This document shows positions 32,363 to 43,800 of a stretch of DNA of 64,000 bases, piece after piece. The notes under the pieces are model-generated. The model made no database searches and had not been told where the DNA came from. It saw only the letters and a program-made list of their open reading frames with translations. The stretch is from Capsaspora owczarzaki ATCC 30864 (Eukaryota > Opisthokonta > Filasterea): the NCBI RefSeq assembly GCF_000151315.2, contig NW_011887298.1, forward strand, positions 812,530 through 876,529, given 5' to 3'. Position 1 is the first letter of the stretch. Every line of letters begins with the position of its first letter. Position numbers and translations under genes: made by a program.

Positions 32363-35300
32363 ATGGCGAGCGGCGTTCGAACTGTGGCTCAGCTTGCATT
32401 GGCTCGCTTGGCAGGTAACAATACAATACGAGTTGTTCGATCAACCTGCATTTGAGTCGGAAAATATATTGCGTGTATGTATTATTAAAACTGCCCCCCC
32501 CTCCCCCACAGAGCTCGATCAAGACCATGCACAGAGCGCGACTGCGTGCAGCAGACAGCTCGCGACGCTGCTGCATGTGCTGCTCGACCAGTCACCAGCA
32601 AGCGACACCCAGCCCGACGCTGCTGCTGCTGCTGCTGCTGCTGCTGATGGACTGGCGCCGTCGCCATTATTGTCATCCGCACCAGGCAAAGGCAAGAAGG
32701 CACAGCAGGGCAAGGCCCCAGCCAAGCGGACTGCTGCGGGCATGAAGTCCACCGCGACGGTCGTCGATCCAGTCACCGCGTGCGTCGCGGCGGTCATTCG
32801 CGCGCCAATGTCGTCGTCGTCGTCGTCGTCGTGCTGCGAACAGTGCGAGGCTGCCGTGGTCGATACACTGGTCTCACTGGTGCTCGCTCAGGACGTGTCG
32901 TCTGCGCTGCGGAAACAGCTCATCAAGCTCGTCGTCACTTGGCGCGACGTGCTGGGCGCGTCCATGTCCAAGGCGCTGAGCCACGCCATTGCCGCTCGGC
33001 TGGAGCGACTGCCGCAATCGCTGAGCTTGGTTCAGTGGGTCTGCAATCTGAACGAGCTTCGGGTGGAAACAACGCAGGCCATGCAGTTGTCCATGGACAT
33101 GTACCTGCCAAAGCTTGCCCGGTATTTCGTTCAGTGCGTGGAGCATGCGCTGCTGCCAGGTGGCGTTGCAGTCATCACGACACCAGACTACTCGACCGCT
33201 CGCATGTCCATGGACGAGCTCTCCACCGAGGTGTTGGATGCGAGCTCGCTGTTGGCATTGATTCTTCGAAAACAGCCCGGCGTCCATTCGCTGGTCGCCG
33301 CCCCATCGGTTTCGGATCCCCCTGCACTTGCTGCGCTCACCGATCTGGGCGCAGATCTGTTGAACAGCTGTCTTGTCGTCACTACCCAACTCGCGCATGT
33401 CTTTGCTCAGGCAACCATGAGGAGTGTGGGCGTTCTGCTCGGCACGCTCTTCTCCATTTGGTGTGCAGCCAGTCCTGATCAGCTGCTGCCTGTGCTCTTG
33501 ACTGACTTGCTCGGAATTACGCCGTCAAGCCATCCAGCATCGACAACAGCAGCAGCAACAGCAACAGCGACGGCAGTTGCGACGACGACTCCAATTGCTC
33601 TCAATCCCGATCTTCTCAAAGGGACTGCCCAGCTCCTTCGGAACGAAGGCTCTGCAGATGTGCTCGACGCAGGACTTGCCATGCGACGTGTGGCTTTCTG
33701 TGATGCCATTCTCCGATCCTTGCCACTTGATGTGTTTTTGACCACAGTCTCCTCGTCGCCGGACAGTCCTCCGTTGCTTGGCCGACTGCTTCCTTACATT
33801 GCCAACGTGTATCAATGCGGCAGCTCAGACCAACGGTTTCTCGCATCTGTGTTTCAGGCAATGTCACTGTGGGTCTCTTCTGTTGAGAAAACAGCCACGC
33901 TGGCAACAGCAGCGGCAGCAGCAGCGGACAACACGGGCCTGCATGCGAACGCGATCGCACAAATTGTGGGCACTCAGCTGGAAGCGTGGGGAAACACTGT
34001 CGTGTCACTTGCTGTGGGCATTGCCGAAACGCAACAGGACGCCGCCGCTCGGTTTTTGATTGGAAACATGCTCAAGTGTCTGACTGCGGTGGATTTGGCT
34101 TCATCGAGTTGGAGCAGCACAGCACATGCTCCACAGTCGCCCGATCGAGCGCTGGACGCCGCGTTGAAATTTTCCTCGCAGCGGCTACACTCCAAGCTCG
34201 CGATTTTGATTCTTGTCGAGGCTGTCAAATGCGGGCATCTTGGTCGCATCACGCATCACCTTCCCAATCCTGCCGCCGTCGCGCTCAGGATTGCGCTGGG
34301 CGAGCAAACACTGGCCTCGGTTGCGTCGCTTTTATTCGCCTCCATTGCACACACTGCTCCTCAGCAGCTCGAGCTGTGGTTGGAACCCTTGAGGGCGGCG
34401 TTTCTCGACTCGGCGCATCCTACGACCAGTCCAGCTGCACCGCTTGCAACGAGCAATGTACGGCCGTTTGGTTTTAGCGATCCAGTCGCTCTACCGCTGT
34501 TGACCGAGCAAGTGTTGCCCAGGCTGCTGGCAGAGCATCGTGATGGCATCGTGTCGGCCATTTTAGCCATTCCCAATTTGTCTCTTCTTTCACGGCAGGT
34601 GGGTCCGCTCACCTTACTACTTTCCACGCTAGTTGCAGCCAGACGCCTGGGCCATTTCGAAAAGACTGCCTTTGAACCGTCTTTGAGCGAATCGGACGGC
34701 CTGCGAATTCCCGGGCTCCTTCCACTCGAATTGTACATTTCCGCGTTGTGCTCCCCCAATAGCCACTTGGCTGCGATCGCCTACAGTCTGCTGCTCACCC
34801 CGAAAATGGTCGCGGATCCGGTCAGCGAGTATGAGCTCTCGGCATTGCAAGCAGCCCTCCCCGTTGCGATGCTCTGCACCGAGGCTTCTCTCACTTCTCA
34901 CGTTGAAGAGGTGGTTCGCCAGACGTTGATGCGAATTGCTAGTGGTTGCGGCAGCTTGAGTTCTGCTCTTCGTCTGAGCAAAAAGGAGTCGTCCGACCTT
35001 ACCTCTGTCGTGGAGCCCCAAGCGTTGCCCTCATTTGTGCGCTGGCTGTGGGAGCACGCGTTGCAATCTTGCCATCGCGCTGCTCCGCATACACAACGCC
35101 TGCTTTCCTTCCGCTGGATGCGCATCATCATCGAGCTCTTTTCTGCATCGGCGGCCTTCCAACACGACTTTTTCTCCACTCGTACGCTGGAGGTTGTCTT
35201 TCCTGCCCTTCACGACAGTTATTCGACAGTTTGTGACTGCGCTCTGGAGATTTTGTCCGTGTTTCCGCGACCTTTCCTGCGCCAGAGCCGGTTTGACGGC

Positions 35301-38300
35301 AACAGCCACGGGTTCCAACTAGATGACCTCTTCCAACTTTTCGTGCGATTGCTCCCGTCCTTCCGCAGCGCCGAGCTCGAGCATGTTCCGCGACTGCTTT
35401 GCGTCCTCAGCTGGCACTTGAACCCGGAGAATCCGCTCGATCTCTCGCTGCTCTCCAACGCACAGCCAGCACAAGACGGGTGGATGACACTTTGGACGCA
35501 CCTGCTTGCTCGACTGGACGCCGCCATGGTCGAGTTCATCGCTGCCACTTCGGGCAGTCGCCCAGCAGCTTCTCCGTCCCCGGCCTTCAAGCGTCCTGCA
35601 TCGCTCTTCGAAATTCCAAACCTGCTCGCTTGTTGCCGAGTGCTGCTTCGCGAAGCAAATGCCTCCCATCGTCTTCATGCGTTGATTGGCTGCGATTTGC
35701 ACCTGCGGCTGACCCAGCTGCTCCGCCTGTCCTTGCCTTTGGTCGGGTGCGCGGCACCAGAAGGGCAGTCGACCCTCGCTGATGTGGACGCCACATCAGA
35801 CTCGACGACCACCGATCGTCAGGACGACGAAGAGGATGCGGCAGATGACAATGACGAAGAAGAGTTGGAAGCTCTCACCAGCACCAGCAGCAGCAACGGT
35901 AAACGCGCGCCGTCCGTGACGTTCATCTTTCGCATGTCACGGCAGTGCTGCCTCTTGCTTGAGGATGTGACCGAGGCGCTCTTTCGCGACATTTTTGCCA
36001 CACCCAATGCGCCGTTCGCGGAACGCACTGCCTTTGTCATCAAGCCAGACGGAGTGCTCGACTGTCTCGCAGCAGAGTCGGTCGGCATCCTCATTGCAGC
36101 ACGACACAAGGGCAGCATTGGTATTGGCGAAGGCGTTGTATTCAAGCTTGCCGAACGGCTTTGGCGTCTTGGTGGCCATTTGTGGGCGCGTGCCGAGTAC
36201 TCCCATCTCAGTCTGCTTCCCGCTGCCTGGCTCAAAATTGCACTCGAGGCTGCGGGCGTGTCGCAATTCAAAGGCGTCTTGGCCACCACGCCCGTCGAGC
36301 ACCAGTCTGCCGCTCTCGACAACGTGCTGGCGGAAGCGACTGGCCGAATTGCCATCTCCCGCCGCAGCGCAGGCTTGCCTCTCTTGGTTGCATCCTTGCT
36401 TGCATCCAGTATGTCTCGGAGCATCCAGAGCGATCTGTTGGTTCGTGATGTCATCGACTCGATTCTGAGTGCCATTCAGCACAAACTTGCCGTCGCGGTC
36501 GAAGCCTTGCAGCCGAGCCCTACCCGTTATGAGGCCGCGCCCATTGAGAGCATTGTGCACTTGCTCAACATTTTGCGCATTTTGGTGCGCGATGTTCGAC
36601 TTGTAGGGGTGCTCCAGTCGTTCTTGGCGCGCATTCTCGCCATGGCGCTGAGTCTGTTTGAACACCACCTCTGGCCAGTTCGCAACGCAGCCACCTTGCT
36701 GTTTAGTTGCCTGCATCCCCGCGTGGTTGGCTTTACGCCCCAGTCGACGCCTGGCCAGCGAGCATCTTCCACGCTGGACGAGCTGTACCAGCGCTACCCG
36801 GACTTGCGGCGCCAACTGGAGGAGATTTGCGAGAAATCCAACCTCGACCACGGATCCAGCGCTTTGCATGCTGCAATGATGATCTTGTGTAGCCTGAGCC
36901 CGCCGCCTCACCCATCGCAGTACGTGTCTTCGGCGCAGGACTTTCTGGCGTCTCGGCAACCACTGGACGCGGCCATCGTGCGTTGCTCACACAGCCCGTT
37001 GTTCTTGACTCGATGCTCCGCTGCACGCGCCACGATTGCGCTCGTGCCAAGCTCCGAGGTGTGCCAGTTTGTCTGTGCGCTGATCGAGACGTTGAGAGCC
37101 GAGCGTCGCCAAAATACCTTGCACGGCGTGTTGTTGCAGGTGTTTGAGGTGCTGTCGTGGCATCTGGCTCGTTCCAGCACCGCGCAGAGCCAGCAACTCG
37201 CCACCACAGTCTGGCCCAGTGTTGCTAGTCTTGTGTGGCTCATTCAAGCCACTTCAGTGGTTGCGCCAGCTGTCCAGACTTGCTACCTCGAGATTTCTCA
37301 TCTTGTAGAGGCCCATTTGCCGAAAGACCAACATCTCGATGGTCTTGACCTGCACGTGCAAGCTCGCGACACTGCAGCAGTAAGTGTATTGCGACGCACT
37401 CCTCCAGCTTCAAGCGCCCTGGCTTCTGGATCGTTGTTGGTGGTCGCTTGCTTGCGGTTGACCTCCGTCCAGACTTTGGCAACACAACTGTCGCTGGATC
37501 AGCTGGATGCCGATTCTCTCCCTCTACTTTTGGATCACGCCGCTCAGCAAGTTGCAACGGCAGGCCTCGACCCCTCTGTCTGTGGAATCTTGCTCGAGTA
37601 CTTGTGCGCGGTGTTGGCAGCAAACTTGAGATCGCCTCACGGCCGACACCCACCTCTCCTGGCCTCCCAACTCTCGCTGTACACTGCACTTGTCTCTGCT
37701 CGCACGTGTGACTCGCTTGCACGGCTGTGTACCCTTCCGCATGCAACAGTTCTCCATGCCTGTTTGCACGAGTTTGAAGCCTCGGAATCTGTGCGCACCC
37801 GAGCTACAGTGGCGCTGACACACTGTCTAGTTCATGCACATGTCGGTGTGGGCGAGGTTGGCGCTTTTGAAGAGCTGTTTGATCGACAACTGACACGCAT
37901 TGCGCAGCTGGCGCTACCGTCGGCGACTGTTCGTGACCGGACTGCCGCTGCCCAAGCGCTTGCAGTCACAATGGCCTCGCGTCAGCTGTTCTCGACACTG
38001 TTCACGACTCGACCGGCAGCCGCGGCTGCGATGGTGCATTCCGTCGTTCGTTTGCTTTTTGATGAAAATGGGGATGTGCGTGAAGTCGCCAGCCAAGCGG
38101 TGCAGCAACTGATCAACCCAGCGCTCCCGCCCATGGTGCACATTCCCGCGTTGATTGCGTTTTTCGAAGCAATCAGCGGACCCCGCAGTGATGACATTCA
38201 ACTGGCTCTGCCGCTTTCGTGCTGGGCAGAATTGATTCTTGGCGCGCCTGGATCTTCCGCGACCTTGCGTTCAGCCTCGGCCACACTGTCGGATCTTCGC

Positions 38301-38582
38301 GCTCAAGCCTTCGTGCCAGAGGCCGCCAACTCTTTTGTGGACGAACTCGCAGTCGCCCAGTTGTGCGCCAACGCTTTTGCAGACCGACTTGATGCTGGCG
38401 AACGATTTTCGAAGGACGAGCAGGCGCTTCTTTCCACTCGCACGAGCCAGGTGGGTGACTTGCTTGCAACGCGTCGACAGTCTGGACTGGCATTGTCGTC
38501 TGCTCCCCGCATTGGAGCGGAAGATACGTTTCTTCCACAGAAACGGTTTGCGTTGTGGGCGGGTGCGTTCCAGCGTCTGTAG
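32363..38582 (+). CDS. THADA: THADA/Trm732, HEAT-repeat partner of the tRNA 2'-O-methyltransferase Trm7
   Basis: A small first exon (32363-32414, MASGVRTVAQLALARLA plus one base) joins a 6071-nt second exon (32512-38582), giving 2040 residues; human THADA has 1953. The protein is predicted to be almost entirely alpha-solenoid. The family core (DUF2428) is marked by RRSAGLPLLVASLLAS (about residue 1300) and SLFEHHLWPVRNAATLLFS (about 1390), both strongly conserved in THADA and Trm732. These proteins act with Trm7/FTSJ1 in 2'-O-methylation of position 32 in the tRNA anticodon loop; animal THADA also binds SERCA. Near the N-terminus are an Ala run and a Ser run made of pure GCT and TCG repeats. 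An acidic loop (DDEEDAADDNDEEELEA) lies near residue 1120. Confidence 0.9.
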
Positions 38583-38848
38583 TCCGACTTTGTCCAAGCG
38601 ACATTTCTCATTCGAGCGCTAATCTTCATTCTCCAATCCAGTTTGCTGCCACCTGTCTCTCGCCTAGTTTTTGAGTCATGCAATCTCTAACAACCAACTG
38701 AATCAATCTAAATACGAACATAAAAACCATCAACATTTCATTCAATAGGTGCAAACATTCACAGAGAAATAACGTCGACCGCGCCTCTCGGTGGCGCAAC
38801 ACTCCTTCATGTCAGGCATCGATAAGCTATTTAACAAACAAAAAAAAA

Positions 38849-40461
38849 TCACCATTCTTCAACTTCGGCTGCTGGGGTTGAGGCCACTTCGGCTGCAGGG
38901 GCGACGGCGTCTGCTCCTTCACCTTCCGTTGGCTAGTAAGCATCAGGACAGTCATACAACAAGAAAAAAAAACAAGTGAGACACAGTGAGACAATGCTGG
39001 CAGCTGCACCTCAATGAATCGCAAACTTAAGCTCCGTTACCTCCGCGTCAAACAGGATCTTTTTCAGAGTTTCGGCGAGCGCGCTGTCCCCGGCACTGTC
39101 CAGCAGGACTTCTACTTGTTGGAGCTTGCCGTAGTAAAAGTCTCGCTCCTGCTCGAGGTTGGCTGCAGAGAGCTGGCATTCGGACAGCTCCGTTCGGAGC
39201 GCGTCAATCGTTTGTTGGTACTGCTGCTTGAGCTGCTCTGATAGCAGCGTCACCGCCGCAGCCGTCACGTCGGACGGAGTTGAGGTAGTTGCAGTGGCAG
39301 CGGGCCGTGCGGCGGGAGCTGCGGCAGGACGTGCGGAGGCGGTGGTTGCGGCGGCCGGACGAGCGGTAGTCGACGACGCCGCGGCAGGGCGAGGAGCAGC
39401 AGCCACACGTGAGGTGGCCGGAGCCGCTGCAGCCGGGGTGGGGCGGCGAACAGCAGCGGACGGGGCAGCGGACGAGGCGGGTGCGCGAGTGGCCGAGCCA
39501 CCTGCACCGCCAGCAGCAGCTCCTGGCGCACCTGCGCGACGCTCGACAGGATTGTACTCGCCACCGCCGTGGTTGGCGTCGAAGAACTTTTTAAACCACT
39601 GGACAAACTCCAAGTTGTCCTGGAATTTGCCCTTGATCAGCTTTTCGACCGGGATGACCTGTGCATTGTAAGCAAGTGAGTTGTCTCGGTCCTGCTCTTC
39701 GTCAACGCCTACCAACGTTCATCCGGCAGCCGTGATAATCCTAGATTCGCGTTCAAGTACCAACCTTCTCAACTCCTCGCTTGGTGAAGACGGTTTGCAG
39801 CAGTTTGAAGTTTGGAACGCACTCGTGCTCGAGCTTTGCACCAAAGTTGACCTTGTTCAGCGGAATACAGCCTGTCAAGGGTCAAGGGAGACCATGAATA
39901 TGTCGAGTCGAACTGCTTGCTGTGTATGTGAGCCGAGACAACAAGTTCCATTGAAAAACAAACCTGGCCACATCATATCGACAAACTGGCAGTACGCAGC
40001 GCCTACCAAAATGCAAACAAAATTCACCAACAAAGGCACATTTTGAAATGGTTGTTAGCGAAAAACATTGAAATGACACCCAACTTGCGATTGAATGAAT
40101 GGGTAAGCAAGCGGCATTGAGTGAAGTGAATGTATGGTGATTCTTTCCCCCTTTTCAACTCGATTCTCATTCAACGACACATCCGCATTTTCATTTCCTG
40201 TACATGCTTTGTCGTAGTGATTTTTTCCGGTGCAAGTGACTGGTTGAGATTGTCATATAAGACCAGCATTGAACACAAAGACAAAGAGTGTAACGGTTTC
40301 ACTTTTGCCCTCTCTCTCTCCCTCTTGTGTGTGTGAAACTGACCTGACGCGAGCTCTTCAATCTTGGCCATGTTGAGCTGCAGCGTGCTGTTCACCCACT
40401 CGAGCATCTCGGTGCGGCCAAGATTGCCAGGCGCGTTCGTCGAAACGTTGATCGTCGACAT
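38849..40461 (-). CDS. MAPRE1: EB1 microtubule plus-end binding protein
   Basis: Five exons (40344-40461, 39964-40002, 39765-39871, 39041-39658, 38849-38932) sum to 966 nt, 321 residues. The calponin-homology domain (1-125) is clear: [46 protein letters not shown], and [13 protein letters not shown] with [13 protein letters not shown]. An Ala/Pro/Thr-rich linker follows, then the EB homology coiled coil with ERDFYYGKL. The last exon adds an acidic tail ending Glu-Val-Glu-Glu-Trp. In other EB1 proteins the tail ends in EEY or EEF and binds CAP-Gly domains. A shorter form would end at 39011 if the last intron (donor 39035-39040) is retained. EB1 tracks growing microtubule ends. Exon 2 is a 39-nt micro-exon. 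Confidence 0.94.
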
Positions 40462-40811
40462 TCTCAATGCAAAATGCAATGCAAAAAAAAAAAAAAAAAA
40501 AAAAAGAGGATTGAATCCAGTTGAGTTAGTTTGAATCAGTTTTGTCTGAGATTGATGATGATGATGATTGAGATTGGAAAACTGATTGAAATAATGAGCT
40601 ATGATGGTTGTGGAATTTGCAGCTTGAACGGTTGACCTGCTGCTGCTGTCTGAGATTTTGGGGATCGGTGCTCCAACAACATTCAAAGACCTCAAAGCTT
40701 CCCCCTCCCCCTCCCTTGCTTTGCTCCAGTGAGCTCAACTTCACTTTGATTTCTCAAAATATCTCAAATAGGAGCCAAAAATCGCCAGTATCTCAGTTTT
40801 TGTTTTCTTCT
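40462..40811. promoter_or_regulatory. divergent promoter between EB1 and FOCAD
   Basis: This 350-bp spacer has an A run at 40483-40505 (23), ending 22 bp from the EB1 start and so reading as T on EB1's sense strand. A gat repeat lies near 40551-40565. The FOCAD side has no long run. Confidence 0.45.
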
Positions 40812-43800
40812 ATGGCGGCGGTCGATTTGCCAGCCATCCGACGGCGTCTCTGCGCATTGGACGCGACCGATCGTCGACAGGTAACTCGACCCTTTAACAT
40901 CGATCACGTTCGACTTGAATGTAGCTTGACTGGTACTTGGCTTGACTGGTGCTTGGTGCTTTTGCAATGGTAGGGCGTTGCGCGGTTGACCAAAGCGATC
41001 GCATCGCAGCGCGTGGCAGCGGAGGCCGCACTGCAGCTGCTGATCGAAGTCATCACCACTGGAACTGCTGCTACTGGTGCTGGTGCTGCTACTGGAGCTG
41101 GAGCAGGCGCAGGCGCAGGCGCACGAAGGCCGCAAACCCAGTCGTCGTCAGCTGAAGACAGCTCCGATCTGCTGCTGCTGCTGGAGCGCTTTGACGAGTC
41201 GTACCAGGCTGTGCATGCTGCCAATACAAGCCGCAATGCCGTTGCTGCGCTGGAGCAGCTGGTCTGGGACGCACAGCTCATCTCGCCGGCGACGGCTGTC
41301 AATGCCATTGGCGCAGCGCTCGTTTCAACGTCAAACCCTTCACGCATATTGCTGTGTGCGCTGACGGACATGCTCGCGAGGATGCTCGAGCACTTTGCAC
41401 TTGCGTTGCATTTCTCGCCACGCGACGGCCAGCAAGCACCGTCACATCAGCAGCCGTTCGATCGGCTCGTGCACCGCCATCCGTACGTTATTCTGCTTGC
41501 CGCCCATCCATCGCTCTCGTTGGATGTCTTGATGGAGTGTGAGCGATTTACCTCGAGGGTGCCTCGGGACGCGCGATTGTCACAAGTCCAATACCGTGCC
41601 GTTGCAATGCACACACTCGAGCTTGTCACCGAGAACAGCCTGCAGCTGTTTGAGCATGACGCCCCGGCCTATGCGCGATTGTTGCTACGGCACTCGGCAA
41701 CACTTGCTGCGTCTGTCGCGTTCTTGCTCAACCAACTCGAATCATTGCCGCTGCTTACCGCAGCCCACTTGTCGCTTCACCTCGAGGTGACTCGCGAGGT
41801 TGTATTTGCCCTGTCTGGTGCCGACTGCGCCTCAGATACGCCCTTCTATGCTCTGATGCTGTACACGTTGCGGCTCTGTTACGCTGCAAGTGAATTGTCG
41901 CATAATATCGCGATCGTTGTCAGCCTCACCCGCCAAATTTCTCTGCTCGCCAAGCTTGCTGCTACTACTACCTTGCCTCACGAGCAGAATTTGGCCGCTG
42001 CTGTTGCTGCCGCGGCTTGCTTTACGACTCTTCTGGTGAGTGAGCCCAGTGCTCAAGAAAATCTCACTTTTGTGGCGTTGCGCGCCATCCAATTCCTCAC
42101 GAGGGAGGGTTCTGCCATCAATGCGTTTTCTGCGCGCCTGCTTCCGTTGATGGCCTGTTCGGTTGTCCCGCTTCTTTCCTCCTCCAGCCTTGTGTTGGCT
42201 CGACAAGCCGCGGATGTCATTCAGCAAACGTCCAGTGTCCACCCACAAGCACGACAGGCAACCTCCATTTCGCTGGAGTTGCCCCCAATTTTGGCCGCGC
42301 ACTCTGTTGGACTGTTTCGCGAGCTGTTTTTGGTAGCACTGCAGCCCGAACGACTTGCCGCGCCTTTGGTGGACTATCATCTTCAGGCGCCTTCTTCCTC
42401 TTCTTCTTCTGCTGCTACCCCGCACGCACTGCAGCTGCTGCAGGCTGTGGCCCTCTTCTCGCAGTTCCAGTTTGCTCCGTCGACCGATGTGACGACCGCA
42501 CTGCTGCGTATCATGTTGGCGAACGACGCCGCGCTCTGCCAGACGCATGGCCCGTTTGTGTTGTCCTCGTGTTTGTATGTGCTTGGGCATGCCGAGAAGT
42601 GGGCCGTTCCTCCTCCGGTTCAGCATTCTGTCATTTCACGCGTCCTACCTCAGATTGCCAAGTTTTCTCCCTCTTGCGCGCCAGCCATTGTTGGCTTTGT
42701 GGAAGGCCTGGAGGCTGCCAACCCCGCTCTGGCCATTCGCGTCCACGCGACTCTCTGCCAGGAAAACCCTCGATTGCTTCCGCACTTTGTCACAAAACTC
42801 TCGCGCCGTGCTCCTGCTGCGGCCCCAAATCCTTTTGGCGACGCGTCTGTCGACCTTGCCGTCGCATCATGCTTTGCCGAGATTGCACGTACGCACGCAG
42901 TTCAACACGGTGCGATGCTCATCCCGCCGACCAATGCGTTGTTGGCGAGCGCCGTTCGGCAGTTTGGCGGCGGGGCCACTCGGCAGCTGGCCGCGTCAAC
43001 CGCTGCTCTCGGCATTGTTACGTTGTCGCGACTCTGTCTTGCAAGAGAAGTCGACATTCGCAGCGTCTGGCGTGCTTTGCGGCACGACTTGCTCAACTTG
43101 GCGACGCCTGCTATGGCCGCCGCGCTGCCCGAAACCGTTGCCTCTGCCGTGAGCGAGTTCCTTGGCAGTCTTCCCGAAATCTACACGCTGTCAGCGTTGA
43201 CGACTGTTGTTCTTCCCGAGAGCACGGCAGTTTCTGCCTCCAGCACAATCAGTGTCACCTCGGCATCAACCGTCCCGAATATCATCAATCCGTTGGAATT
43301 GAAATCGTTTGTGTTTGACGCAATCCAGCACCTGTGGCCGATCGCGACAACACACAGCAGCCACCACGCACGTCAGGCGGCCTTCCGAGCATTGGCAACC
43401 TTTGATGTGCAACTTCTCGTCGAGTGTTTGCACTTCCACGTGCCTCCAGCGCCTCTTCCCTCCGCAGTGAAGGGTGCTGCTGCTGCTGCTGCTGCTGGTA
43501 GTAGCAATCCATCACACGACGACAGCAGCATCGAATCAACCGGCTCGGCGCAGTCATTAGAGCTCGATGGCCAAGTCCTCATGCAAATGTTGCAATTGAC
43601 TGGCTCGGTCTCTGCCGCCGGTCCGCTCCTCGCCCGATTGTTGCGCGATAGCGCGGCTACACTGCCGCGCTCGGTCCAGTCCACCAAGGCCAAAAACGCC
43701 GATCTACACGACCGCAAGCTGGCCAGTACGTTTGAGCACATTCAAGCGGGATTTGGTTCAAACACCACCAGCCCGCAACTCAAGAGCGGATTTGCTGCCG

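Noticed and set aside
35937-36959. 340-codon frame antisense to THADA
   Set aside because: Shadow of a GC-rich coding strand; composition is Arg/Gln/His-rich with no family match.
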